Shown here: piece by piece, positions 13,457 to 27,591 of the stretch
Position numbering within the stretch: position 1 is the first letter of the stretch
Layout: every line of letters starts with the position of its first letter
Assembly (NCBI GenBank): GCA_020746105.1
Contig: CM036658.1
Span: 32,699,099-32,763,098 of the forward strand
Origin: Trogon surrucura
Lineage: Eukaryota; Chordata; Aves; Trogoniformes; Trogonidae
Reading direction: 5' to 3'
DNA: 64,000 nt
Made by a program: the position numbers and the translations under genes
The notes under the pieces: generated by a model
Seen by the model: the letters and a program-made list of their open reading frames with translations, nothing else
Database searches by the model: none
Told to the model about the DNA's origin: nothing

Positions 13457-14430
13457 TCCCACCTTCAAGTCTCAAAGACAGCAGTCAACTTGGTTATAAT
13501 GGCGGACACATGCACAAAGAGTTCAGGTGGTAAAACTGAGCCTGGCTGTTAAAGTCCAATTTTTAGGTTCACTTCTCCCTAATCTCACCCATTTCTTACA
13601 CTATCTTATCTCTCTACCTTAGAGTCAGGAAGAAATAGACATAGAAGAGACATTTTAACATGTTTGTGAAGGGACTACAGAGCTTATTGCAGGGGGATCA
13701 GTACTGCCAGTAAGTACTGCAAAAATGTAACAGAAGTACAGAAAAAACAGGGTTATTTTCCACTGCTACACACAAGTGAAGACACTCGTTCATTTGCTAA
13801 AACACTGCACAGTTTCTGTGAACAGCAGGCAAGAAAATATATAGATGCCGGAGAATTCACAATGAATCCCATTCATATTTCTTCTTCATCTGCACAGACT
13901 GAAAGACCAAGCCTATAAAACCAGTTCGAAGCAAATGGGGAAAAAAATTTGTAAAATAAAAAGGTGGCAATGCCCTGAAGGCCTTGCAGTTTAACACTGC
14001 CTGGGAGAGTTAAAATGGGTCAGCAACAGGAAATGGGTCACCAAGTTTCAACTTAAAAGTACTTCAGATACTTTTCTGCTGACTATTTAGACTGACAATA
14101 GTAAAGCTACACATCAAACATGGATAATTCAACTTATTCCTGTGCAAGTTTCAGTACTAACTACGGGCTCTGGTTGCTCAAGGCTGCAACCAATTGTACA
14201 CTGCCAAGTGAGACCATTTCCTTCTTCAATTCTATGACACAAAGACATGTGGACAAAATCTTAAGAGTGTTTTAGCGTGAACACAGCATGTGCAGAGCCT
14301 GTGTTTGCAGTATTTGTAAATTCACGTGGTTTTGACTGTATTAATAAACTGTGTAGATAGCCAGGTGAAACATAAGGCTACAGTAAAGAGATTCCTGTAA
14401 AGAGATATTTACTATAAGCTGGGTAATTAC

Positions 14431-14546
14431 ACAGTATCACAGTATGCTAGGGATTGGAAGGGACCTCAAAAGATCATCTAGTCCAATCCCCCTGCCAGAG
14501 CAGGAACGCCTAAATGATGTTACACAGGAAGGTGTCCAGGCGGGTT
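14431..14546 (-). mobile_element. CR1 3'-end fragment
   Basis: Plus-strand text GGATTGGAAGGGACCTCAAA, then CATCTAGTCCAATCCCCCTG and CAGAGCAGGA, is the reverse complement of the CR1 3' UTR. About 115 bp, severely 5'-truncated. Confidence 0.85.
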
Positions 14547-17500
14547 AAATCATGTAAGATCACAAATGTAGCCAGATAATTAACTACACCCTGCAGCACA
14601 GTTGCCAGAGGTGAATGCTTACTCCTGGAGCCATACCATCTGGTTTCTAAGTAAAATGTGAAACTTCTCACAACTTACAAGACACGAGTTACTCTGCTGT
14701 CCATTTCTATGCTGGTAAGAAAACGAAAGTTCTCTCAGCATCTTGAAAATTCTGGACTGCAGTTTCATTTTTTCCCCCTCTAATTAAATGCATTTAATCA
14801 GGGATAATAGATATGATAGATCAAAAGCAGTCTAATGCAAGAATTACTATGCACTGCAAGTCCAGAATTTCTGGCTCTAATGATTGAGCAATGAAATTTC
14901 TGACAGCTTTCTGTAGCAATATCATAGCCTGGAAATAAATTATAAATTTCAGGCTCACTTTTCTGTGCTGTTTCACATCCTCAAGATTATACAGTCATTC
15001 TTACTACAGCTTCTACAAATGCGAGTACGTTTCTCAATATTCTGAAACCTCTTCTTAGAGAAGTTTCTGCTTTCTTTTCTGCAGCAGTATTTATCATATT
15101 TTAGTTCTCAGAACAAAATTGATTACAGGATGCACCTTGCCAAAAGCAGCAACGTTGCTTCTATACAGAAATTCAGAAAGTCCTTGAATCAGGACTGTGC
15201 TATCTGAGGCTATCCAGGTTTCTAATTACCTCCTCTAAACAGGAATGAAAATACCTTTTCTTTCAATCTCATCCTTAAAACATTTTTGCATTCATCCAAG
15301 GCCTGTACTACCACAATTGCTAGAGACTTAAAAATCTTCTTGACAAGAAGACTAAACGCAGTTCAACAGTATGCATGAAAGCTTGTTTGTGTTCCAGGAA
15401 GGAAAAGGGTGATTTCCTCATCTGAACAGAAAGCAACTGAAAGGTAGTTGATGAATGTGAGAAGCAATTTACTACTGTTTAGTCCTTGCACCTCACCACA
15501 CCTCCTCCAGCATCATGTCTTTTAATTGTCCTCTTCAGTTTCAAATGCAGTCAGACCCCATTTTCACTCTAAATAAACTACTGTAGAACAAAATAGTTTA
15601 AAATATTTCCATTGTTATATTCCCCTTTTAAGGCATCGAGAAGTTACGGGAAATTAATTGAAATAAAATAAAATTAAATTAGTACAATAACATTTTAATG
15701 TTACCTTTTGTCAAAAATATTACATAACTAGGTTAAAGAAACCAGCACATTTATCAGTTATTTTCTACCTTGCACTGGCAGGCAAAATCCTGTAAAAAAA
15801 ATCTTCAAATACACGTACAAAGAAGGAATTAAAAAAAACCCAAGGTATTTAATTCTCACAAGGAATCAACACATGGCATTCGCACTGAAAAAAAGAGCTC
15901 CCCGAAAATGTCTTTAACAACTAAGAAAAAAATCGGAGATGAAATAAAAAGAAGGAAAACAAACAAAAGAGCAAAGCCTTCCATAGGACAAACTGTAATT
16001 ACATAAGTGAATGTAATGAAATCTGTGGAATGGATTTACAGGAAAAAATTGTATAACTATCAAGAGACAACAGTGGGCAAGAATACTTTTTCTGTCCTAA
16101 TGATTTTCAAGCATAAATGTTAACTACCGATCATGTGTAAAAATACATAAGAATAAACACCTTGTATAGTAATACATCATACTGGATCTTCCTAGTGAAG
16201 AGGCACAGCAGAAACTCTTTAAGAACACACTCTCACTTCTCACAGTCCTCTGAAGAGATATTCAGCATCAAGGAAGCGACATTTCTGAAGCCCTCATTTC
16301 TACAGCCAATGGTTATAGACTGTTATGGTTATAGAAAATGATCAGTTGTTTAGAAAGGTCTGGACCGGATGGCCTACGGAATTACTGCTATTAACAGCAG
16401 CAAAAAATGTGCAAGTGTGCGTCTATGTGGATAACTATTAAATAAATTACTGAAGGAAACAAATATTAAATGAACACCGCACTTTTCAGGATCAGTCTTT
16501 GTTTGCAAGTCAAAATTGTAATTAGCAGCACAGATTACCAAGATTGTTAATTTGTGCTCCCTCTACCGGTTAATTCACCCTATAGCCATAACAATAATGT
16601 TCTAAAATCCCCAGATTTTTGTGTTGCAACTCAGCTGCCCAAGAAATGTGAAACCCAATTATGTTATTAAAAGAAAACCCTTATATGCAGTCAATATCTT
16701 ACACATCAGTTCTAAATGTTGCCTTAGTTCATTAAAATGTCAGAATGGAAGCAAAGGGATTTTGCAGTTCAGAAAAAATATTTCCTATCATACCAGCTTG
16801 TTTTGTGTGCGTAGTTCATAGAAATTCTACTTCCCTCAGATTTAGAAATGCAATTAAGCATTTCAAATTCTGAATCACTGTAAGAAACCGCTGTTAATTG
16901 GATTTTTAATTGAAAGCTCCTTTTTTCTCCTTCTCATACAAAACACCATCAGCAATCAAGTTGCAAAGCAGCCTAGAGCCCAGGACAACTTGGGCTGGAA
17001 GGCAGGGATTGGCAGCCCACCTCATCCATCCTCCTGCTCGCAGCAGGGCTAACTCCACGGTTCAGTTCAGATGCTCTGGGACTTGTCCCGTTGACTCCTG
17101 AGTATCTCCGAAGCTGGCAACTCTGTAACGTCTCCAGGTAACTTATGCCCATACTTAATCACACCCACGGTGAAAAATTTTTCACCGCACATGCAAAGTA
17201 TTTGTTAGATCCAAATAAAGCATAATTTAAAGTCTGAGTATAAGCAAATGGCAAATCTGTAACAAAACCTGGGAAAAATGTTAAGCAAAAATCTTCTGAT
17301 CTGATCACAATTACTACTTGTCACAAGCAGCACATTTCCTGGGCAATGCAAATATCACTAGCAGCTTGAATCACCTGAAAGAATCAAAGACCACCTTGTG
17401 TTTGAATTTTGACCTAAGCAACTCTCCACATCATCTGACACTGACAAAATACACTCTATAAACATTTATATAGTATATAGCATACAGCAGATTCTCTCAT

Positions 17501-19519
17501 TTTATTTCATGAACCACAAAAAACATTCATATATCTACATATTTTTTGTTTATGTCTCCTGGAGAGATAATTTAAATGCTGATTTTAAATGTCAGCTTCT
17601 GACAAAGAACGGTTTAAATGATGCTTAAGTGGAGTGAGTTGGGTAAACATTATTGTATTAAGTACAATTGCTTTTAGTTAGCAGAAGTGGAAATAATGGC
17701 CAATTTCATTTACCTTGCTCAATATGGGTTTTTATTAATAGGCTTTAGTTTTGTAGATGAGCAAGACAAACGTCTATTGTCATATACAGATTAGAAATGT
17801 AAACACTTAACACTTCCCACAACGACTGACTTCAGAATTGATTCCAAACATTATTTCTAACAAGCGTTCAGAGCCAGTGTGACGAAGAGCACTACTGCCC
17901 CCTAACGAGCCAACCCACAGAAGCGCCTCTGTAACATCATTGCGTGAAAAAAATTCCATTATATCCACGAATTATTAAAAAAAAATAAAAAGTTCCATGA
18001 GAAATGAAGACAATCATTAAGAAGACGTACACTAAATTCTGTGTGAAAGGCACACACGTAAGTTTGGGGAGGGGAAAAACAAGCGTCTAGTATCTAGGAA
18101 TTTTTTGATAAACAATGCTTAGGGCACAGAGGTCATTAAGATGCAAAATGCAGCACAAAAATTATGTTTCAACACTTCTGTCAGTTCTAGTACTAAGAAG
18201 GCAAATGAAGAGGGTAGACCACGGAATGGATGCTAAACCCTAATTATTATCAGATAATAACCAATCTTAAACGTATTCTGTTCTAGGATGTAATCATTCA
18301 GAAAAATAAACACTGTAGTTACCCTCACACCAACCCAGATTTTTAAATTTCAGTGTCTAGTGTGAGAGCATCAGTATGTTTTTCTTGTTGCACTGTTCTG
18401 CCTAAATACCAGTTGCAAGTCTACTCTAAGCTTGTAATTATTACAGAGTAATTCTGATCTTGATATTGAAAAGACATCCACTTGTTGAATTCTGCCATAT
18501 AGGAAAAGAATGAACTTTCTGTCATGTGGCAGTGACAATTTTCCCTCATTTAAAAAAAAAAAAAAAATTGTTTTACCACAGAATTGAATCTGTATGCAGT
18601 CTTGCCATATGCAGCCTGGACATAACATATTGTCTGGTTCCAGTACTTGCATTTCAAAACTACAGATTGCAGTGAACTTCTAAAAAAACCACAACTGCTG
18701 CAAGTCCTGGTGAGTACCAAGACAAACTGTGTATTCTCTTTAATTCTACCATAAATCAGAAAATCCACTCACGTTAGTAAAACTACTGTGATTTAAATGC
18801 AATGCTCAAGCAAAACTGAGTTCCGATTTTTACCCTCAAATCTTTTATACTGATTTTTTCACAGATAAATAGACAGGCACCACGCAAGTAAAGACTCCCA
18901 ATTTCTGTTATCAAGATAAGGCTAAAAGCAATTCATGAGTTTAATGTAAAACATGATAGCTAACAAAAGATACAGATTTTATGAATAAAAAATTATGTTC
19001 ATTAATGGGTTTTGGCACCAAAACACCACCAGTAACTAAAATCCTTGAATTTAAGTCTTTACCTTAAAACCTCCAAGTACTGCTTTCTGTGGCCTTGCAT
19101 ACTATGTAAATACATCATTAGCCGAGAAATCTTGCAAGTGATAAGTAATATCTTACTTAACTACACACATGGTAAAAGGCACTAAAAGTATAAGTAGCAT
19201 GAACCATAAGCTATGTGATAAAAATAAATTACCTACAAAGACATTTTAGAGACGTAAATTACCATATGCAATGGTATCTCTCTATTACATTAGAGCCCAA
19301 AGAGCTGGCAACATAGCTCTCCGTTCCCAGTCTACCCACACATATGCTATTATACTGGTACTTCACAATTTCAAGTGCTTACTATAATTTTATGAAATAT
19401 AAAAATGAAAACAGTGGTGAGACTAACAAAGATCAAGAGTTCCAACCGACACCTCAGAAGTCTGAACACAAGGCCATCATCACAACACACTCCAACTCTG
19501 CCAGGCATGTATTTCCTAC
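14547..19519. other. presumed COMMD10 intron 5, no gene seen
   Basis: AT-rich, mostly unique sequence apart from the degraded CR1 at about 17 kb and a 15-base A-run near 18551. No exon-like segment recognised on either strand. Confidence 0.6.
16975..17190 (-). mobile_element. old, degraded CR1 3' end
   Basis: Contains GGGCTGGAAGGCAGGGATTG, then CATCCTCCTGCTC and CCACGGTGAAAAATTTTTC, recognisable as diverged CR1 tail and ORF2 C-terminal sequence on the minus strand. Clearly older than the other copies. Confidence 0.5.
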
Positions 19520-19630
19520 CTTTGAATCTTCATTGCTCAGTCCCAGCTCCAGCACAGCCTGAGGAGACTTAAGCTTCGCTTGCATGGATTCTGCCATTTG
19601 AAGATTAAGCTGCCACCCAATTGTTTCAAG
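19520..19630 (-). CDS. COMMD10: COMMD10 coding exon 5 (COMM domain start)
   Basis: This is a 111-bp, phase-0 exon (37 codons) with acceptor ttttatag and donor gtaggaa. It encodes [20 protein letters not shown] and then [17 protein letters not shown]. It contains the W..NLQMA pattern of the COMM domain, which mediates COMMD-COMMD dimer and ring assembly. With exons 1-4 it gives about 164 residues of a protein of about 200. The remaining ~30 residues at the end of the COMM domain were not found in 1-19519 by eye and presumably lie left of this window, as the human gene also has very long introns. Confidence 0.95.
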
Positions 19631-20720
19631 CTATAAAACACAATTTTAGATTACAATCAGATAGTACAGAAGCACTCAAGTCAACTTTCAATATTGTGAA
19701 TGGTCTGTGTCAGTGAACATGATATTAGGCTCTACAAATGTTAAGCATTTTTATAGAATGCACGTTCTGCAAATTCTCCTGGACTTGAAGACAGATTTGC
19801 TTCTCTCTAATGTCAAATTTATCAGGTCAAACTGTCTGTGACCCAAAATAAAGCAACTTCATATGCCTCAGATATGTTGGAGCCAACCCATATAACACAA
19901 CTAAGGATCCAAAATAAGGTAATTTCCCCCTTCTTCTGGAAGTTTATCAGCAAAGCTGCACATTCAATTTTATTTCACACTTGTATTTCTTTTAAGAAAA
20001 AAATACCAATAAATGGTAAGCCAGCTAAAAATGGTTATTTCTTAATCAAGAGATCTACTCATGTGTGTTCTACCATATATAGATGTTAATGACAAAAAAT
20101 AATTCTGTTCTGCTTTTTAAATTGTTACTACTGAAACCGGTTAGGCATTTGAGTGACAGAATTTTTAGTAGAAAGCTAAACAGAAATACATTTAAAAATT
20201 TTTTTAAACATTACTCCAAAATGATATTAAACATTGTCAAGCTACACCTCACACAAAGTACGCAAGAAAAAAACTACCTGGCCTTTTTGAATAAAGGAAA
20301 GTAGAAATAAGAACTCTTACCATCTGGCAAGCCAATTTGCATACAAGTTCTTTTTAATGCAGTGTCTCCCCTCTGCTAGTAAATATTGTGGCTGACTTTG
20401 TGTAAGTGAAAGCATACCACATATCCGTTAATCTCTAACAAATTCAACAACTGAGCTAAAGTCCTCAACAGAACAAATCCATCCCAGAGGCGCTGTACTG
20501 CGAATAGCCAAGAAGCCAATACATGCCCTGTCTCCTACAGTGACAGTAATCTTTAGATGAAAGACAGGAGACAAAGTGAGTGGCAGAAACATCTTCCACA
20601 GGAACAGCTCAAAGACAAAACCTTCAAAATTTCTTGCAGCTACACAATTTACACTTAAACATTAATGTATCTTATATTGCATTTCTTTGTATATTGCATC
20701 AAAATTATGCCAATTACATA

Positions 20721-21330
20721 ATCATAGAATCATAGAATGTTGCGGGTTGGAAGGGACCTCTAGAGATCATCTAGTCCAACCCCCCTGCCAGAGCAGGATC
20801 ACCCAGGGCAGCCACACAGGAACACGCCCAGGTGGGTTTTGAAAGTCTCCAGAGAAGGAGACTCCACAGCCTCTCTGGGTAGCCTGTGCCAGGGCTCTGG
20901 CAGCCTTACAGTAAAGAAGTTTCTCCTCACGTTGAAGTGGAATTTCCTATGTTCTAACTTAAACCCATTATTCCTTGTTCTATTCCTGGGTACCACTGAG
21001 AGGAGATTGTCTCCTTCTCCTTGACACCCACCCTTCAGATATTTCTATACGTTAATAAGGTCCCCTCTCACCTGTCTCAAGGCTGAATAGACCCAGTTCT
21101 CTCAGTCTCTCTTCATAGAAGAGATGTTCAAGTTCCTTGACCATCCTCGTAGCTCTCCATTGGACTCTCTCCAGTAGATCCCCGTCTCTCTTGAATTGGG
21201 GAGCCCAAAACTGGACACAGTATTCCAGGTGTGGTCTCACCAGGCCAGAGCAGAGAGGGAGGAGGAGAACCTCCCTAGCCCTGCTGGACACACTTTTCTT
21301 AATGCACCCCAGGATCCCATCAAAAACCAT
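20721..21330 (-). mobile_element. CR1 fragment (about 610 bp)
   Basis: Minus-strand CR1 with 3' microsatellite (ATCATAGAATCATAGAATG on plus), 3' UTR and the ORF2 C-terminus, including [20 protein letters not shown] and [15 protein letters not shown]. The ORF ends CGCPG, like the 48.3-49.1 kb copy, so these two belong to one subfamily distinct from the FLCALV type. The frame is broken in places. It lies in COMMD10 intron 4, sense to the gene. Confidence 0.93.
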
Positions 21331-22721
21331 ATGACTAAGAATACCAAAAGGAAAAGTATGTGTCATGACCTATTAATAACCACTCCCACTCCAAGGTGGT
21401 TAGGGAGTTTAGCCATAGGCCAAACAAAGGTAATGGAAAGACACAGGTAGTCTCAGACTGACTTTGTGTACAGCTGTAAGAGCAATAAAGCAAGAAGTTC
21501 AGCAGGTCAGCCTACAGTCTCTCAGCTACTCTGCAACAAATGCCCCTGATCAAGTTTCACTCTGTGATAAAATAAGGAAATTTGCACAACATCATCAAAC
21601 TGATGAAAGCATGCATACAACAAAAATGCACACAGCTAAAAGTGCTGTAAAACTGGTGTGGTTCATTTTGTGGTAAGTGCAGTTTTAGTAACAGTATGCC
21701 CTGAGCCTATGAACTAAAGACAGTTTAAAAGACAAGTTTTATAAATTTTAAATGCAGATTAATTTTTAATCATATTCTCTCTTTTGATTTCCCCTAACAT
21801 GATTACACCCTGGTTGATGAAAATAATAGGCGCCCATCCCACCCTGCAGTACAGCACAATCCAAAGTGGATTCTGCGGATGTGGCTCAAGTTAATCACAG
21901 TAATGACCAGTCTACTAAGCCCCAGTGCTGGCCAGTATCTGAAATATTCCAGCAAATTATACGAGAGGAACACAGCTGGAAAACATTTTTCTCTCCACCA
22001 ACCAATAAAAATTAGGTAAAGAAATTACCTCTGGTTGTCTTAGAAGCATAAAGATAGTAGCACCTTGTCTTACTCTAGGTTTTAGATCGAGAAAGAAGTT
22101 CAGTTAAAGAATCCTATTAAAACTGTCAACAGTCAACAGAGAAGGACCCAAATGCTGACTAAGGGGACAGTGCTGGGAGCAGCCTGAAGTAGAAAATCGG
22201 AAACAGTATCACCTATTTTGATAAAACATCTAACTGCTAAGGTCAAACACAAAGACAGTGGGCAAGTTCTGCAGTCACCAAGGTTAAAGTCCCACAGTCC
22301 TCCATTTAGAAAAAACTTTCTAACAGTTACTTAAACAGTTTATTACATTAGTATGGAAACCAAGCCTTAGACAGGCTAACAGCTTATCCAGGATTATAAA
22401 AAAATGCCACTAGAGATCAGAACAATATCCTAGGAAGCCTGACTTCTAAGACTTCTCTAAAGCTGTTAAACAGCATACTGTATGTAGTATGAAAAACAAA
22501 CCATCAAAACTAAAGAAATTCAAATTCATGTCTTCTATTTCACTTTTAATACACATCTGTCCAGAAATATTGTAGAGGGCTCAAAACAAATACAATATAT
22601 GTGGTAGCTCAGTGGCCTGAGTTTACAGCTGAAGGGCAGCCACAACTTTTTTAATATTGCTTTGCCCTAAAATGACTTTGTTTTCCTGTATAACTCATGT
22701 CTTTCCTGTTTTAAATATAGT

Positions 22722-22916
22722 TCATAGAAGCATAGAATGGCCTGGGCTGGTGGGCTGGAAGGGACCTTAGAGATCATTTTAATCCAACCTCCCTGTTGTG
22801 GGCAGGGACGCCACCTCTCGACTAGGTCAGGCAACACGTGAGAACCAAACGGGAATCGAACCCGCAACCTTTGGTGTTCCAAGCACCACGCTCAACCCAC
22901 TGAGCTGAACCGGCCC
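22722..22916 (-). mobile_element. tRNA-Ile/CR1 SINE (TguSINE1-like)
   Basis: The minus strand starts GGGCCGGTTCAGCTCAGTGG and runs through a tRNA-like body with anticodon-arm remnants to GCGGGTTCGATTCCCG, closely resembling tRNA-Ile. Pol III A box (about 22897-22910) and B box GGTTCGATTCC (22852-22862) are intact. The 3' part, from about 22820 down, is a CR1 3' end finishing in CATTCTATG-type repeats. A tRNA-Ile head on a CR1-X tail is the structure of TguSINE1, known from passerine birds; this is the strongest taxonomic clue in the window. Confidence 0.85.
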
Positions 22917-25900
22917 TCAGTTGTATGAGAACAAGTTTTGATTAACAAGTAGCATGCTACCTAAGCTTTCAAAATGGTATGAATGCTTATTTTCTTGAAA
23001 GAAAAATGTGACATGCATTTGACTATGGTTGCATTCACTTAGAAGACATTCAACACCCTGAAATATGAATTAACCTTTTCACATATTTCTGCACAGCATT
23101 TGTGTCAAAGCACAGTATTTGCCTTGGTAGCCAGAAAGTGGTACATATTTTAGGGCAATTTTTTTTCAAAAATGAAAAGACTACAAAAGTATTTCCACTT
23201 CTGATATAAAACTTGTTACAGAAGATGAAACATTGGGAGAGACTACCGTGGCAGAATTCAAAACATATTATCTGAAAAGCATTTAGTGGGAAGGGAGGGG
23301 ATGTATTTCTCCATAACTAGTATGAAAATAAAGCCATGGTTTTATTTACTATAGGTCTTTATCTTCTCTTTACAATTTCTTATCAGCAGTTTAGAAATGT
23401 GCAAGCTACCCTGTCACTGCAACAATAAACACTGTTGAAAATGTGCTATGTAGCACTCCGAGTTCTCACTCATATCTCTGGCACTTATTTAACCTCAGAG
23501 TTATGTTTAAAAGACAAAAAACAGGTGCAAGCTAGAAAACAAGGAAAAGAAAAAAACATAAATACTAAATAAAACCAAGAGTAAGCACATACAAAAATGC
23601 CTCATACCTGCTCCATGAACCCTACAGCAAATGATTCAGGGCAACAAAAGTACGAGGAAGCTTTTGGCAGCACGCGCAATCCTCAGTTCCTGTGTATTTT
23701 GTTCCACTCAGGCTTCTGAAGAGGACAGCATGATAGCAAGGACTAAGAAGTATGGAAAATCTATGCACTTCCCTCTTCCAGGGCTCAGCCAGTACTAGCT
23801 ATAAAAACAGATAAGGTTTTGTACTTGCTAAACCAGTTTACCTCTCATAAACGTACTGCTTCTCAGAGGTCATCCACGCCTGTCCCAGGGGCAGATTCAC
23901 ACCAAAGAGCTGCCAGCTCCCCCAATATGAGGGGATCCAAGCCTTCATCTGTAGATCGGTAACACCTCTACAGGTACATAAATACATAATCTTTGGTCTG
24001 CCTGTGATGAAGTCTAGCATATCCACAGTCATCTTCCTCCACTGCAGAACATGGGAGGTTCCAACTAATGTCCATCGTCCTGTCCACCATACTGCTTTTC
24101 ATACCAAACAGAAGAGCACAAGATTATCAGCAATCTAACTTAACTATAGTAAAATGCTTGGGTCAAAGTCACTTTTTCTGCAAAAAGCTCACATGCACTA
24201 CATGTCAAGTCAGTTTTCACAGCTTATCTGACACGAATTTCATAAACAATCTCCAATCAAATAATGGATTTCACACAGCCAAAATTAACATCCACAGGAC
24301 CCACTCTTTATCTCACTGCTTACAGCCCATTACGTTTTTACATACTATTGTCTCTTTCTCACATATCTTCACTCAGTTTTTACTCTCACTTTTGATTACC
24401 CATAAACATTACTAAAATTAAATCAAAACAGAGAAGAAATTAAAGAATTCAGATAAACATGGCAAGTTTCTATATTAGTTGTCAAAACCCCAAAATATTT
24501 CTCCTTTCCTAATTATGTAAAGATATTTATCTTATACTCTTTAAGGAGAAATCAAATAAATGCTCTATGGCAAAGAAAATTAGGCTAAAAACGTCAAGAA
24601 GAAGCAAAAAAAAATCTTAGCTACACAAGAACCAGTCTATTTGACTTAAAACCAAAGGCCTACGACATTGAGAGTGAAAGCAGACTGGGTGTCCAGAACA
24701 CAGATGTTGTAGGTCTCCAACTTGAAGGACCAAAAACACAGCCAAAGTGACTGATAAAAATCACACAAGGCAGGAATCCTAACTGGAGAAGAGAAAATAA
24801 GTGGCATTATGGTGAAAAAGGGAAAACAAAGTGGAAACAGAACTTCACAGAATATATAAGCACCTAAAATGTCTTCCCTAACACATCCAACTTCAGCTGT
24901 CGAAACTTCTGAAGCATGGTCCTGTATTTTTAAGGGAGGAGAGGGGGGGGGAAAGGGGTTTAAATGCTTAGTCAGTACCAGAACAGGAAAAGAGAGTATT
25001 TTTTTAGGTTTGAACTTGAGTGATAAACTGAAATCACATCTCCTGTCTGTCTACACCCATGAAGAATGAAATCTCGTCACCTGCTTCTAGCTCACTGATG
25101 TGGCACAAACAACTTACTTCTTTCCAGAATGGAAGCAAGACGCCAAAATACCACACAAACCGCTAATTCTCCTCCATAAATTATCCATGCTGTGGCACCT
25201 ATTTGTCCTTAGAAAGAGCCTCAGAGAAAGTACAAGTAACAATGAGCAAACAAACCACTGAACCTGCAACAACTACAGTACAGAAATACTGCTTGGACAA
25301 ATAAAACCAATATGACTTCGGTTTTTATAATGACCAGACATTTAGACAGTTACAAAATAGCCAATCACTTTACAGTTCAAATTTCATGTGTGATGAAGAT
25401 CTAAATGCTCCATTCAGATTCTTGCACTCCATTCTCCAGGCAAGACTTGCTACTTTCAGAACACCTAGCTTTCCCTATATAGCATAAATTACATACTTCA
25501 CTTCTGTTTACTATTAAAACATACAATCACAGTCTTCAGTTAGAGAGAGAACAATTATATTCAAAACACATACATGATTCAGAACATGTGGGCAAATGCA
25601 ATTAATCAGCATTATAGGTTAAATATGATTTAACAAGCCACTACAGATAAACTACAGGAATTAAGAAGAACTTGGCACATCCATTATTAGCTTTCCAAAC
25701 AAACAAATGATTGTATGCATTCCTACAGGGAGACAGAGAAATGTTGACTACCACTCAGCAAAGAGCAAAAAAAAAAAAATTAAAAAAAATAAATCTCAAA
25801 ATTAGTTTCATCCACGGTTAAAAAGTGAGAAAAACAGACTTCTGGGCTGAACTTGTCGCAAAGTCTGAAAGGTAGAGAACGAAGAAGCAGTTCTAAATTA

Positions 25901-27591
25901 GTAGTGGTGTTCTGTACTTTTACATTTATAGAGGAAAAAAGCTCATGAAAGCCCTGGAAGGGAAAGGAACACATGGCATAAGCAAACTAGCCTATGCAAT
26001 TTGTGAACTCTACTATTACCATTACAACCAATATTTTCAGTACTGCAAAAAAGTAACTGGCAAAAAAAAAAAAAAAAGTGGTAACATTACCACTACATTT
26101 GGTAATGTCTGAAAACCAACAATATAATAATACTATTTTTCAGTCATATTATGGCTACGTCTCCCATTGCCTCCTATGGGTTATCATTTAGTTTGTCTGT
26201 CTGGATTTTTTAAAGGCAACAACACCCTTTTCCCCCCCTCAAGAACACGTACCTGTTTAGAGTGCAGAAGGTTTTCGTTACCATGAAGTTGCTAAGGGGC
26301 TGTTTAAGCTTTCCAGCATGAGTGATGAGAATTTTAAAGCAAATTGAACTTGTGGCCCACAGACAGAATTTAAAGCCAGTAGAATAATTAGGTCACATGT
26401 TGTAAATATCAAAAAGAACACATACTAAGGAAATTATGGTACAATACTAAATCTTATTCATCTAGTTCATAACACAAGTATCAGTTCAGTCAAACTGGCC
26501 TCTAGTTACATTACCAACTTGAGCACAGTTGAAAATAAATCTTAAGACCCCTTCTAAAAATACAAATCTTGGTACAAAACTGAGCACTACCTCTTGTGGT
26601 ACTGGTGGTGCTGAAGAGCTTGATTAATATGAGCATCTCCATTCTTCTTTGCCAGCAGATTCCTATGACAGTGATCGCTGGTTTAGACTTGCATAGCTGA
26701 GGACAAACACCCAAGTCTCCTAACACTGAGTCAATACTCAAAGAGCTACTTCAGAGTAGTTTAAGTGCGTCTATAGTTACCTTCCTTCACAGGCACTCTG
26801 ATGAATTTCAGGACAGGCTAGAGCAGTGTAATTAACTTCATTTTTGTGAGGTTTTTTAAAATTGTGTAATAGAAATAGATTGCCAAAAAGAACTTCTTAC
26901 TCACTTAGTCTTTACAGGTACCACAGAAAGTAAGTTTTCTGCTAAGCAGAAGTTTAACTATTCCAGGTGAAGCAGGACTGTTATGGGAATATAGAAACTA
27001 GTTTCATGCTCCACTGGTATACAGGCCCACTCATTTGGTTTTCTAATACTTTAATCCTTATTTTGAGAGACCATTCAGTTCAAAATGATCTGGTACTTTT
27101 GCTAACCACTTTTGATAACTGAATATGAGATTATGCCTTTCACAGTCTGCTTGTTTCTACAAAACTTTTTCTGAAAAAAACTTAAAATAGTATGCAAGTG
27201 TAATAGCACTATTTTTCAGAGTTATACTCTCATCACCTACTTCTGCCAAAGGTGCAAGATCTGTAAGAGCATCAGACCAATTTACACATAGGATCTCTTC
27301 TTGGAAGTAAGCTCAGCTTCACTACATCAATGCTAGAGTGCTCTCTTTGTTAAAAAGGCTACTTTAACTCACAGTCTAAAGTAACTATTGATAACTTAAG
27401 ATTCCAGTGTTACAATGTTAAGAATAAGTAACACTATAGAAGAGTATGTAAACTCCAACTTCTTGAGGAAGTAGAGTTCTGATAGCTGAAGAAATAAGGT
27501 TCACAAACTACCCTCAAATAGCACCAGTGTGAGCAAAAAACTATTACATACTTCGAAGATGGAGACTGACAAATTCAGAAAGTGCACTACA
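22917..27591. other. COMMD10 intron 4 segment, no gene seen
   Basis: Unique AT-rich intron with homopolymer runs (A near 25770 and 26060, G near 24943). Nothing coding was recognised. Confidence 0.65.

Noticed and set aside
22840..22916. tRNA-Ile gene
   Set aside because: The A and B boxes look good, but the anticodon arm and acceptor end no longer fit a functional tRNA and the sequence continues directly into a CR1 tail, so it is a SINE.
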